This document shows, in pieces, positions 6,545-15,500 of a stretch of DNA of 33,739 bases. The position numbers were made by a program, and so were the translations under genes. The DNA lies in assembly GCA_902805735.1 (NCBI GenBank), contig CADCTW010000187.1, positions 66,859 through 100,597 of the forward strand. The letters are read 5' to 3'. The notes below the pieces were generated by a model that was given only the letters and a program-made list of their open reading frames with translations, was not told where the DNA came from and did no database searches. The DNA is from an uncultured Gemmatimonadota bacterium (lineage in GTDB: Bacteria; Gemmatimonadota; Gemmatimonadetes; Longimicrobiales; Longimicrobiaceae). Each line of letters starts with the position of its first letter. Within the stretch, counting starts at the first letter, position 1.

Positions 6545-8179
6545 ATGGACATCAAGGGTTCGCGCATCCTGATCCTGGGCGGCTCCGGGCTGGTGGGGCT
6601 CGCCGTGGCGCGGGAGCTCTTTCCGCACCGGCCGGCCGCGCTCGTCATCGCGGCGCTCAGCGAGGGGGAAGCGCGTGAGGGGGTGGAGGTGCTCCGCCCC
6701 GACGCGGGGGCGACGGAGCTGGTGGCGGAGTGGGGGAACCTGTTCGTTCCCGCGGCGCTCAAGGACACGCCGCGGGAGGCGCTGGTGAACGACCCCGGGG
6801 CGCGCGGTCAGGTGCTGGACGGGCTGTACGGGCCCCTCGGCGGCGAGGCGGTGCGGGCCAACGCGATGGGCGACCTGATCTTCCGCCACCGGCCGGAGAT
6901 CGTGATCGACTGCGTGAACACGGCGACCGGTTTCGCGTACCAGAACGTGTTCCAGAGCGTGGCCGGGCTGCGCGAGGCGGCGCGGAGCGGCGGGGCGGAC
7001 GCGGAGCGGGTGGAGCAGCACCTCCTCACCCTGTACCTCCCCAACCTGATCCACCACGTCTACGTCGCGCTCCAGGCCATGATGGAGGTGGGGACGCGCG
7101 TGTACCTCAAGGTGGGCACGGCGGGCACCGGGGGGATGGGGCTCAACATCCCATTCACCCACTCCGAGAACCGCCCCTCGCGCCAGCTCCTGGCCAAGAG
7201 CGCGGTGGCCGGCGCGCACACCCTGCTCCTCTACCTCATGGCGCGCACCCCCGGCGCCCCGGCGGTCAAGGAGATCAAGCCCACCGCGGCCATCTCGTGG
7301 AAGCGCATCGGCTCCGGCGAGGTGATGCGCGGCCGGCGCCCCATCCCCCGCGTCGACGCGGCGGGGCCGCTGGCGCTGGACGCGGCGTTCGGGGCGGAGG
7401 GGTGGAAGGAAACCGGGACGACGCTGGACGGCGTGTTCCTGGACGCGGGCGAGAACGGGCTGTTCAGCCCCGGCGAGTTCGAGGCGCTCACGGCGCTGGG
7501 GCTGATGGAGTTCATCACCCCCGAGGAGATCGCCCGCGACGTGGTGTGGGAGATCGAGGGGCGGCCCAGCGGCCACGACGTGGTGGCGGCGCTGGACGCA
7601 TCCACCAGCGGTCCCACCTACCGCGCGGGCGTGCTGCGGACGGCGGCGCTGGCGCACATGGACGCGCTGGAGGAGGAGAGCGGGACGCACGCCGTGGCGT
7701 ACGAGATGCTCGGCCCGCCGCGCCTCGCGAAGCTGCTCTTCGAGGGCGAGATCCTGCGCCGCCTTGCCGGCGGCAGCCTGGACTCGGCGGCGGCGCTGGA
7801 CCCCGCGGACGTCGTCGAACGGGCCGCCCGCCTGATCGACGAAGACGCGGACCTGCGCACGCGCATCCTCTCCATCGGCCTCCCCATCCTGCTGGCGGAC
7901 GGCGCGCGCGTGCTGCGCGGGCGCGACGTGAAGGTGGGGCTGGACGAGGGTGGCGCCGACAGCGCGGCACGGCGCGGCTGGGTGGACCTGCGCGCGGAGA
8001 ACTGGGCCGTGTGGGTGCGGCGCGTGGGCGAGGTGCTGCGCCGGCTGGACGGCCCCGGCGCCGAGGGCGGCTCCCGGTGGGACATGGAGCCATGGCAGCG
8101 CGAGCGGCGCATCCGCCCGGGCGCGCTGGCCGCGTGGATCTTCCGCTTCGAGGACGAGGGCGAGCGCATCAAACGGTAG
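6545..8179 (+). CDS. Large NAD(P)-binding Rossmann-fold protein, unknown role
   Basis: A 544-residue protein. The N-terminus has a Rossmann dinucleotide-binding motif ILILGGSGLVGLAVA (residues 8-22), as in atypical short-chain dehydrogenases/epimerases, followed by IVIDCVNTATGF near 120-131 at the position where such enzymes have strand 4-5. A well-conserved-looking block (VYLKVGTAGTGGMGLNIPFTHSE, about 187-209) and KEIKPTAAISWK follow. The C-terminal 250 residues are helical and match nothing I recognise. No signal peptide or transmembrane segment is visible. I cannot name the substrate. The ATG at 6545 sits 5 nt after a repeat arm; the in-frame codons upstream only translate the repeat and were excluded. 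Confidence 0.75.
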   Translation: MDIKGSRILILGGSGLVGLAVARELFPHRPAALVIAALSEGEAREGVEVLRPDAGATELVAEWGNLFVPAALKDTPREALVNDPGARGQVLDGLYGPLGGEAVRANAMGDLIFRHRPEIVIDCVNTATGFAYQNVFQSVAGLREAARSGGADAERVEQHLLTLYLPNLIHHVYVALQAMMEVGTRVYLKVGTAGTGGMGLNIPFTHSENRPSRQLLAKSAVAGAHTLLLYLMARTPGAPAVKEIKPTAAISWKRIGSGEVMRGRRPIPRVDAAGPLALDAAFGAEGWKETGTTLDGVFLDAGENGLFSPGEFEALTALGLMEFITPEEIARDVVWEIEGRPSGHDVVAALDASTSGPTYRAGVLRTAALAHMDALEEESGTHAVAYEMLGPPRLAKLLFEGEILRRLAGGSLDSAAALDPADVVERAARLIDEDADLRTRILSIGLPILLADGARVLRGRDVKVGLDEGGADSAARRGWVDLRAENWAVWVRRVGEVLRRLDGPGAEGGSRWDMEPWQRERRIRPGALAAWIFRFEDEGERIKR

Positions 8180-8188
8180 ACGAACGGA

Positions 8189-8312
8189 AGTGCTAAGTGC
8201 TAAGTCCTGAGTGCTAAACTGCAGTGACCAGGCACCAGGCACCAGGCACCAGGCACCAGGCACCAGGCACCAGGCACTAGGCACTTAGGACTCAAAGACT
8301 CAGGACTTCGGT
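8189..8312. repeat. Heptamer tandem array with inverted flanks
   Basis: Seven perfect copies of CCAGGCA run from 8228 to 8276, followed by two decayed units (CTAGGCA, CTTAGGA). The array is flanked by short direct repeats of AAGTGCT at 8189-8203 and by an inverted pair AAGTCCTGAGT (8202-8212) and ACTCAGGACTT (8298-8308). The array lies between the Rossmann-fold gene and the HEAT-repeat gene, ending about 40 nt before the ribosome-binding site of the latter. Units are identical with no spacers, so it is not a CRISPR array. Confidence 0.93.
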
Positions 8313-8334
8313 TTCCGACCCCCCGGAGGTGACC

Positions 8335-9837
8335 GTGAGCGGCAACACGACCCTGCTGGTGAACCTCGCCAAGGGGTTCGCGCTGAGCGAGTTCTACCCC
8401 CACAAGCACCCCACGCTGGTCCAGGGGATCCAGAAGCTGGACGCGGCCTTCCAGGCGCGCGCCGAGGATTCCCACATCGACGTCCATCCCACCACTCTGG
8501 CGTTCGCGGGCGAGGCGCCGGCGCGCCGCTCGCCGCACGTGGAGCGCTTCGCCGCGCGCCTGGGCGAGCACGGCGTGCGCTCGCTCGTGTTCCGGCGCGA
8601 GGTGGGGAGCGACTCCATCGGCCGCTTCCTTTCCGCGTGCGCGCTGCCGCCGCGGGTGGCCAGGGCGGCGGGGGGCTTCGCGGCGGTTCTGGAGGCGGCG
8701 GGCGCGGCCAAGCTGGCGGTGAACGGGCACTGGGTGCAGCCGGCCCCCAAGTCCGCCGCCGCGCCGGACCGCGGCGACGACGGGATCGCGCTGTGGACCG
8801 CCCACGACATGTACCAGCAGGTGCAGTTCTCGGCCCTGCGCGTGGAGAAGGAGGACACCGCCGAGCTGCGCCGCATGCTGCACGAGGGGAGCGACGGGCA
8901 GCGGCTGGAGGCGCTTCAGCGGCTGGAGTTCGTGGCGCAGTACTGCGTGCAGCGCGGCGACATGGACCGCGCCCTCACCATGCTGGACGAGCTGCGCCGC
9001 GACGCCGAGCAGCTCCGCAACCCCGTGACGCGGGGCGCCGTGATGCTGGCGATGCATCGCACGGCCACGCACGCCATCATCAACGAGCTGGTGCTGCGCC
9101 TGGGCCGCGCCCGATCCGAGGCGGAGCGCGCCGGGCACCGCTCCACCCTGCTGCACCTGGGCGCCGAGGTGGTGACGCCGCTGGTGCGCGAGCTGACCGC
9201 CGCCAGCGACCTTTCCGCCCGCCGCGCCTACCGCGACGCGCTGGTGGCGCTGGACGCCGTGGGCGTGCCGCTGCTGGAGGACATGGTGGGCGACCAGCGC
9301 TGGTTCGTGGTGCGCAACATCGTGGGCATCCTGGGCGAGATCCGCAGCGCCGACGCGCTGGTGCACTTCGCGCGCACCATCCTGCACTCCGACGCCCGCG
9401 TGCGCCGCGAGACGATCCTGGCGCTCAGCAAACACGGCGACGAGCAGGCGGTGCCCCTCCTGGTGAAGGCGCTCGCCGACCGCGAGCCCAGCCTGCGCGG
9501 CGCCGCCGCGCTGGGGCTGGGCCTCACCAAGTCCGGCGCTGCCGTGCTCCCCCTCCTCCAGCGCCTGGGCCAGGAGACGGACCTGGAGGCGACCGTCGAG
9601 ATCATCCGCGCCCTGGGCCGCATCGGCGACCCGCGCGCCGGCTCCGCCCTGGCCGAGCGCGCCTCCGCCGGCGGCTTCTTCTCCCGCACCCCTGCGCAGG
9701 TGCGCGTGGAAGCCGTCCGCGCCCTCGGCGAGATCGGCGGCGACGCCTCACGCGCCCTCCTCCAGCGCCTCCTCAAGGACCGCAGCGGCGAAGTCCGGGA
9801 CGCCGCCTTCAAAGCCCTCAGCCCCGAACCCGCCTGA
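8335..9837 (+). CDS. HEAT-repeat protein
   Basis: A 500-residue soluble protein. The GTG at 8335 follows GGAGG (8325-8329) by 5 nt; the earlier in-frame GTG at 8329 overlaps that site and was rejected. The N-terminal 150 residues are unassigned. From about residue 290 there are HEAT/PBS-lyase-like helical repeats with the recurring patterns DQRWFVVRNIVGILGEI, DARVRRETILALSKHGD, REPSLRGAAALGLGLT and SGEVRDAAFKAL. HEAT repeats form a curved protein-binding scaffold; no catalytic motif is present. No signal peptide is visible, so it is likely cytoplasmic. Its upstream region carries a variable-looking heptamer array. Confidence 0.85.
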   Translation: MSGNTTLLVNLAKGFALSEFYPHKHPTLVQGIQKLDAAFQARAEDSHIDVHPTTLAFAGEAPARRSPHVERFAARLGEHGVRSLVFRREVGSDSIGRFLSACALPPRVARAAGGFAAVLEAAGAAKLAVNGHWVQPAPKSAAAPDRGDDGIALWTAHDMYQQVQFSALRVEKEDTAELRRMLHEGSDGQRLEALQRLEFVAQYCVQRGDMDRALTMLDELRRDAEQLRNPVTRGAVMLAMHRTATHAIINELVLRLGRARSEAERAGHRSTLLHLGAEVVTPLVRELTAASDLSARRAYRDALVALDAVGVPLLEDMVGDQRWFVVRNIVGILGEIRSADALVHFARTILHSDARVRRETILALSKHGDEQAVPLLVKALADREPSLRGAAALGLGLTKSGAAVLPLLQRLGQETDLEATVEIIRALGRIGDPRAGSALAERASAGGFFSRTPAQVRVEAVRALGEIGGDASRALLQRLLKDRSGEVRDAAFKALSPEPA

Positions 9838-10146
9838 CCCACACGGCCAAGACGTGGTAGGGGCGCGATCTCTCGCCCCCGCGCCCTGTGCCCGCCCGCG
9901 CGGATCACGCACCGGCCGGTGCGCGGCCGCTGAAAACCGGTAGGAACCTCTTGCGCACGCAAGGCGCCGCTATTTACGAACGGCCCGCATTGTGACAAAT
10001 TGTAGCGTCCGTCCAGATCGCGGAACGTCCTGGACTGTGCGGGTCCGAGCTTTCTCCCCCGCGAGGTGGAAAGCTGCGACGGCGCGGCCGGGGGCGCCGG
10101 GAGGCGATGACCTCCGATCCACTCATCTCTCCGCTTCTCGGTCCCG
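9838..10146. other. 309-nt intergenic region upstream of the AraC-type regulator
   Basis: No gene is supported. It contains a GGGGCG...CGCCCC stem at 9860-9879 that may end the HEAT gene transcript, a perfect 14-bp palindrome GCACCGGCCGGTGC at 9909-9922, a 6+2+6 palindrome CTTGCGCACGCAAG at 9950-9963, and ACAAATTGT at 9995-10003. The last two lie in the only AT-richer part, next to TATTTA at about 9971, and are candidate operator/promoter sites for the regulator gene. I cannot place a convincing -35/-10 pair. Confidence 0.5.
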
Positions 10147-10998
10147 ATGGCCCACCTGCTCGCTCTCCTGCCGGACGAGGTCGCACTCTCGCGACTCCAG
10201 CGCGCCCTGGAACTGGACCGCGCTTGCCACGCGGAGCACTCGGTCCTCCGCGCGGGGAGCTGGGAGCAGATGCGCCACCTCGCTGTCTACTTCGCTCCAC
10301 AACTCGTGATCTTCGATCCGCACGCGTCCGGCCCCTTCGACATCGAGGAGTGCCGGCCGTTCCGCGCGGAGTTCCCGTCCATCCCCCTCCTGCCGTACGC
10401 GCGCCGGAACCACATGGACGTTCGCGACCTGCTGCGCCTGGGGGCGCTGGGGGTAGAGGACGTCGTGGTGCGCGACGAGGACGACACACCCGCGGCCTTT
10501 CACCGGCGGATCACCGCTGCGTTCACGTCGTGTGTTCCGGCCCTGGTCCTGGCCGGGATGGGGGATCTGCTGCCGCCCCGTCTGACCGCGCTGCTGCGGG
10601 ATCTGGTTTCCGCCGCGAGCCAGGCCCTCCGTCCTGACGACGTGTCCAGGCTCTACCACCGGCATCCGAATACCCTTCGCGAGCACCTCAGGGCGGCTGG
10701 CCTCCCCCCGGTGAACAAGCTGATCGTATGGGCGCGGCTCTTCCACGCAGCTCACCTGTTGGAGAGCCCCGGCCGTACGGTGGAGAACGTCGCCCTGATG
10801 CTGGAGTATCCCTCGGTCGCCGCCCTGCGCAACCAGATGCACCGCTACGTGGGGCTCACTCCGCACGAAGTGCAGGCGCGCGGCGGGCTGCGCGCACTAC
10901 TGGGCCATTTTCGAGAGCGGCACCGCGCCGGCCGCTGGGACGCGGACTGCTCGTTCGCGGGGCGCGCCGCCGCAAAGGAGAATGGCGCGGGAGGGTGA
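10147..10998 (+). CDS. AraC/XylS-type transcription regulator with receiver-like N-terminus
   Basis: A 283-residue protein. The C-terminal half (about 160-255) is an AraC-type double helix-turn-helix: LREHLRAAGLPPVNKLIVWARLFHAAHLL is the first HTH, and VENVALMLEYPSVAALRNQMHRYVGLTPHEV matches the second HTH and the consensus end of AraC proteins. The N-terminal part has an alternating strand/helix pattern with VIFDPHASGP and IPLLPYAR that resembles a response-regulator receiver fold, but no complete phospho-acceptor set is evident. It probably controls the downstream redoxin/peptide/receptor genes, 236 nt away on the same strand. There is no clear ribosome-binding site before the ATG. Confidence 0.78.
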   Translation: MAHLLALLPDEVALSRLQRALELDRACHAEHSVLRAGSWEQMRHLAVYFAPQLVIFDPHASGPFDIEECRPFRAEFPSIPLLPYARRNHMDVRDLLRLGALGVEDVVVRDEDDTPAAFHRRITAAFTSCVPALVLAGMGDLLPPRLTALLRDLVSAASQALRPDDVSRLYHRHPNTLREHLRAAGLPPVNKLIVWARLFHAAHLLESPGRTVENVALMLEYPSVAALRNQMHRYVGLTPHEVQARGGLRALLGHFRERHRAGRWDADCSFAGRAAAKENGAGG

Positions 10999-11234
10999 GG
11001 GTGTGGTGACGGAACGTGTGTGCGAAGCTCGCTTCACCGATGTATCGTTGCTCATGACGAACGGGAAGATCGCACCCCGGCCTTCGTATATATGGCGACC
11101 GTTTTCCTCGCGCCCCGTGGATCGCCGCGGCGTTCTTCGACGGCTGTACTTCCCGCGCGGGGGAGTGGCTCGCGCGCCCGCTCGATGCACGGGTGCCCCG
11201 GCGTTCCCGCCACCATCCGACCTCCGGTGCGATC

Positions 11235-11801
11235 ATGAGGGATTCCAAGCTCGTGTCCTGGGCGATGCTGGTGGTCGCCGCCGCCCTCTTCGGATCGGTG
11301 CTGTGGGCCCGGGTCGTGTCGCCGTCCCGTACGGGGGAGTGGCGTGACAGCATCCGCGGAACGCCGGTCGGGGAGATCCCCCTCCAGGACCTGGCGGGGG
11401 CGGAGGTCCGCGTCCGCCATCCGGCGGTGTTGTACTTCTTCAACGAGGAGCAGTGCGAGTTCTGCCCACCCGCTTCGCAGCGCCTCAACCAGCACGTGGC
11501 GGCCCAGGGCACGCCCACGGTTCCCGTGTACGCCATCACCAACAACTGGCGGATGCAGGCCGGTGTGGCGCGCGGCTTCGCGCCGGGAGTGCAGGTGGCG
11601 CGTCTCACCCGTACGGTGCGCAACCTCAAGTTCGTGACGGACATCCCCCTGGTGGTCTGTACGGACGGATCGGGCGTGATCCGGAAGGCGTACGTGGGCG
11701 TTCCCGACGCCGGGGTACTGGCGGATCTTTGCACGTGGCCGGGAGCCGGCTCGGCCCGTGGAGACGGTTCCCCCGGCACTGCTTTCCAGAGCGGGAGGTA
11801 A
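11235..11801 (+). CDS. Membrane-anchored thioredoxin-fold (TlpA/redoxin-like) protein
   Basis: A 188-residue protein with one N-terminal transmembrane segment (about 8-26) that should leave the rest in the periplasm. The domain has the thioredoxin layout: strand AVLYFFNEEQC, then CEFC with redox cysteines C74 and C77 at the start of a helix, and a candidate cis-Pro at P138 in VTDIPLVV followed by the DGSGVIRKAYVG strand pair typical of TlpA/AhpC-like redoxins. Two extra cysteines are at 142 and 166. Expected role: thiol-disulfide exchange on secreted proteins. Its stop codon overlaps the spacer of the ribosome-binding site of the Cys-rich peptide gene that starts 2 nt later, so that peptide is its likely client (inference). 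The start ATG has no strong ribosome-binding site. Confidence 0.8.
   Translation: MRDSKLVSWAMLVVAAALFGSVLWARVVSPSRTGEWRDSIRGTPVGEIPLQDLAGAEVRVRHPAVLYFFNEEQCEFCPPASQRLNQHVAAQGTPTVPVYAITNNWRMQAGVARGFAPGVQVARLTRTVRNLKFVTDIPLVVCTDGSGVIRKAYVGVPDAGVLADLCTWPGAGSARGDGSPGTAFQSGR
11793..11798 (+). promoter_or_regulatory. Shine-Dalgarno site of the Cys-rich peptide gene
   Basis: GGGAGG inside the last codons of the redoxin gene, 5 nt before the ATG at 11804. The redoxin TAA stop lies between site and start, a layout that couples translation of the two genes and marks the small ORF as real. Confidence 0.85.
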
Positions 11802-11803
11802 GT

Positions 11804-11989
11804 ATGTCTCACAGGGCCCTGCGGGTTCTCGCGCTGTCGTTCCTCACCGCCGCCGGCTCCATGGCGGTGGGCGTCCGCCCGGCGTTCGCCTGCCACCTGG
11901 CGACGGGGTGGTGTTGCGTGGAGAGCGGGAGCACCTACTACTGCTGCTACTTCAGCAACGACCAGATCGTCGAGGAGAGCTGCGGCTGA
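11804..11989 (+). CDS. Small secreted cysteine-rich peptide precursor
   Basis: A 61-residue product with a clear Sec signal peptide: basic start (MSHRALR), hydrophobic core (about 8-24) and an AFA cleavage site after residue 29. The predicted mature part is 32 residues with six cysteines at precursor positions 30, 37, 38, 47, 48 and 60, i.e. two CC pairs between two single Cys, plus many Gly/Ser/Tyr. This spacing suggests three disulfides in a compact fold. Cys30 directly follows the cleavage site, so lipidation is a weaker alternative (the residue at -3 is Ala, not Leu). The gene has a strong ribosome-binding site and sits 2 nt after a thioredoxin-fold gene. I recognise no family; a toxin, bacteriocin or signalling peptide are all possible. 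Confidence 0.8.
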   Translation: MSHRALRVLALSFLTAAGSMAVGVRPAFACHLATGWCCVESGSTYYCCYFSNDQIVEESCG

Positions 11990-12076
11990 ACCGATCTCGG
12001 GCGGGTTCAGGGTGGAGGCTGCCTCCGCCCTGGACCTCGCCGTTGGCACCCGGCTGCCCGGCAGCCCCCAACCGCG

Positions 12077-12502
12077 ATGGGCACTGCGATGAAACAGACG
12101 GATCTCTCGCGCGGCGTGTTCGCCGCCATGCTGTGCGCCGCGCTCGGCGCCATCTCCCTTCCCGCCGCGGCACAGGAGCCTGGCCGGCTGCCGCCACGCC
12201 CCACCGGCGCGGACGCCGAGGCACGGCCGCACAGCCACGGCCCGGACGCGCGACTGGCGCTCCGCGAGGTGGCGATGCACCAGGCGCTGTTCCGCAAACG
12301 GGTGGGCCGGTACGCCGCGTCGCTTCGGGAGCTGGGGTACACACCCGTGGCGGGCGTGCAGGTGAGCCTCACGAGCGAGGGGCCGGGCAGCTATGCCGCG
12401 GTCGCGTCGTACCGCCGAAGCGAGTGCGCGGTCTTCAGCGGCAGCGCACGGCCGCCCCGCAGCTACGCCCGGCAGCCGCTGGCGGTGACGTGCCGCTCCT
12501 GA
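12077..12502 (+). CDS. Secreted pilin-head-like protein
   Basis: A 141-residue product with an N-terminal Sec signal peptide (hydrophobic stretch about 14-30, cleavage likely after AAA at 32). After a Pro/His-rich linker, residues 58-141 read like the soluble head of a type IV pilin/minor pilin: an ALREVAMHQALFRKRVGRYAASLRELGY helix followed by strands VQVSLTSEG, SYAAVASYRRSECAVFSG and a terminal AVTCRS. The two mature cysteines (C117, C139) could form the C-terminal disulfide loop seen in pilins. There is no prepilin peptidase site and no Phe/Met-methylated N-terminal helix. An in-frame ATG at 12089 (MKQTDL) gives an equally good signal peptide; neither has a clear ribosome-binding site. It lies between the Cys-rich peptide and receptor genes. 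Confidence 0.72.
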   Translation: MGTAMKQTDLSRGVFAAMLCAALGAISLPAAAQEPGRLPPRPTGADAEARPHSHGPDARLALREVAMHQALFRKRVGRYAASLRELGYTPVAGVQVSLTSEGPGSYAAVASYRRSECAVFSGSARPPRSYARQPLAVTCRS

Positions 12503-12525
12503 AGCGGGCACCGGCGGGAGGTGCC

Positions 12526-15500
12526 GTGCCGCCCCCCGGGGCTCCCCGCGGCGAAAGCCGGGGGCGCGCCGTGCGGCGACTCACGCGGGCCGCCGCCGTT
12601 CTGGCCGTGGTCTGGGTGCTCGCCTCCCCCGCGTGCGCGCAGGGAGGCTCCACGACGGACATCCTGCGCGGCAGGGTCACCGACGAGGAGAACCAGCCCG
12701 TCGTGAGTGCCCAGGTGGACGCGCGGGACCGGGAAACCGGGTTGCGCCGCACCACGCGCACCGGCCGTGACGGGCGGTACACGCTCGTGTTTCCCGAGGG
12801 GAGCGGCCGCTACGAGGTGCGGGTCGCCTTCCTCGGCCGGGCCCCCGCCGCCGTCAGCGTCACTCGCGAGGCGGACGAGGACGTGCTGGTGGCCGACGTT
12901 CGGCTGCGGGCGCGGGCCGTGGCCCTGGAGCCGATCGAGGTCCGGGGGCGCCGCACCGCCACCCCCGGCCGTTCGGAGGCGGGGTCCAGCGACCGGACCG
13001 TCTCCGGCGAGGTCGCGGAACGCCTGCCGCTGGCCAACGCCGATCCGGCGGCGCTCGCCACCCTGAGCCCCGGTGTGGTCGCCGTGCCCGGGGCGGACTC
13101 GCTGGGCGGCACCGGGTTCTCCGTCGCGGGCCAGCCGAGCTCGCAGAACCAGGTGACGCTCGACGGCGCCTCGTTCGCTTCGCTGCTCAGCGGCGCCGGG
13201 CTGGGCGGATCCGGCCGCGGCGTGCCGCAGGAGGGGGTGCGGGGCACGCGCGTGGTCACCAGCACGTACGACGTGGCGCGCGGCCAGTTCACGGGCGGGC
13301 AGGTGGAGATCACCACGCGCTCGGGGACCAACGACGTGCGCGGCTCCGCGGCGTACCGGCTGCGCGACCACCGCCTGGAAGGCTCCACCCACCGCGGCGC
13401 CTGGGCGGACGGGGCCACGCAGCAGGGGCTGAGCGCCGGCGTGGGCGGGCCGCTCGTGCGCGACCGCCTCTTCTACTTCCTCAGCTTCTCCGGCCAGCGC
13501 GGCGCGGAGGATCACTACGCACTGGTGCCACGCACCCGTGCGGGGCTCATCGGCGTAGGCGCCAATCCGGACTCGGTGGCGCGCTTCCTCCAGATCGCGC
13601 AGCATCGCTACGGCTTTCCCGCCGACGGGCAGGGGGGCGCGTACGGGCAGACGAGCGGCTCGGGGAGCCTGCTGGCGCGGGTCGACTACCTGACGGGCGG
13701 CCATACGGTGACCCTGCGCGGGTTCGCGCACGGGTCCACGCAGGACAGCATCCTGATCGAGGCGCTGGACGCGCGGCAGCACGGCGGGGAGCTCAGCGGG
13801 CGCGGCTGGGCCGGCGTGGGCACGGTCACGTCCCGGTTCGGAGAGCGGTGGGTGAACGAGCTGCGGGTGGCGGCGCACGACGACCGGCGCACCTTCTCCT
13901 CCTTCGCCGCCCTCCCGGAGGCGCGCGTGCGGGTGGCGACGGCGGGCGCCGAAGGTGCGCAGCAGATCGCCACCTTCGCCATCGGCGCGGACCCGTTCCT
14001 CCCGCGCAGCGCGCGCGAGCGTACGCTGGAGGTGGCGGACGAGCTCTCGTGGCTGTGGGGAGACGCGCACCGGGTGAAGCTCGGCGTGCTCCTGAACCGT
14101 TTCGAGGGATCGCAGCAGACGGCGGGCAACCGCTTCGGGTCCTTCAGCTTCAACTCACTCGCCGAGTTCGAGGCGGGGCGCCCGGCCTCGTACACCCGCT
14201 CCACCTCGGCGGGGCCGGCGCGGGGGGGCGGATGGGGCGCGGCGCTGTACCTGGGCGACGCGTGGCGGCCGGCGCCCCGCTTCCAGCTCACCTACGGCGT
14301 GCGGCTGGAGGGCTCGCGCTTCGATGCGGGTCCCACGCGCGACGCCCGGGCGGATTCGGCATTCGGGCTGCGGACCGATCTTCTACCCTCCGAGCTGCGC
14401 CTGAGCCCGCGCGTGGGCTTCTCCTGGCGCCTCAACCAGCCGGGGAAGCCGCTCCGGATGCTGCGCGGCGGGTTCGGCGAGTTCCGGGGCCGGATTCCGG
14501 CCGGGCTGTACCTGGACGCGGTGGACGCCGACCGCGCGGGCGGGCAGCGGCTCCTCGTGTGCGCCGGCGAGGGCGCCGTCCCCGAGCCGGATTTCGGGCG
14601 CTTCGCCGCGGACCCGGCGAGCATCCCCGGCTCGTGCCGCGGTGAGGGCGCCGGGCTGGGCGGCCGTCCCAGCGTGGTTGGCTTCGGCCCCGGCTTTGGC
14701 GCGCCGCGGTCGTGGCGGGCCTCGCTGGCGTACCAGGCGGGGATCTGGCGGCTGCTCGGCGGGTCGGTGGAGGCGAGCTACGCGCGGGGGGTGGATCTGT
14801 ATCGCGTGCAGGACCTGAACCTTCGCTCCACACCGGTGCTGGCGCTGGCCCAGGAAGGCGGGCGGCCCGTCTTCGCGGACCCCTCCGCCATCGACCCGGC
14901 CACCGGCGCGGTGGGGCTGGGCGCCTCGCGCGCCGACCCGGCATTCGCGCACGCGTTCCGCCTCCTCTCCGACGCACGGTCGCACACGGGGCAGCTCACG
15001 GGCAGCGTACACGGGGTCGTCCCCTCCGCGCGGCTCTCGTTCCAGATGTCGTACACATTGTCGCACTCCCGCTCGCAGTCGTCGTTCGCCTTCGGCGGGG
15101 CGCGGCAGGGCTTCGCTTCCGTCCCCACGGCCGGCGATCCCAACCGCCTCGTGTGGGCCCCGAGCGACCTGGACCGCCGCCATTCGTTCGTCGCCGTGGC
15201 CGGGCTGCCGGCGGGCCGCTCGTTCGAGCTGGCGCTGATCGGCCGGGCCACGTCGGGAGCCCCGTACACCCCGCGCGTGGCCGGCGACATCAACGGCGAC
15301 GGGGCGGGCAACGACATCGCCTTCGTCTTCGACCCAGGCCGTGCCGCGGACCCGGCGGTCGCGGCGGGGATGCGGCGCCTGCTGGCCGGGTCGTCGGGGA
15401 GCGCGCGGGAGTGCCTGCGCGGCCAGCTCGGACGGGTGGCGGCCCGCAACAGCTGCCGGGGCGGGTGGAGCCGTTCGGTGGACCTCCGCAGTGCCTGGTA

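Noticed and set aside
8228..8283. Heptamer array as a CRISPR array
   Set aside because: Units are 7 bp, contiguous and identical; there are no spacers and no cas genes.
6356..8284. Long open frame (over 600 codons) on the minus strand opposite the Rossmann-fold gene
   Set aside because: Very GC-rich DNA gives long antisense frames; composition is His/Arg/Ala/Gln-rich with no domain, and it crosses repeats and two well-supported genes.
11020..11238. Small plus-strand ORFs between the regulator and the redoxin gene
   Set aside because: No ribosome-binding site, low-complexity Arg/Ser/Pro composition and overlap among frames.
11804..11989. Cys-rich peptide as a lipoprotein
   Set aside because: Cys30 follows the signal peptide, but the -3 residue is Ala and -2 is Phe, a poor lipobox; kept only as a minor alternative.
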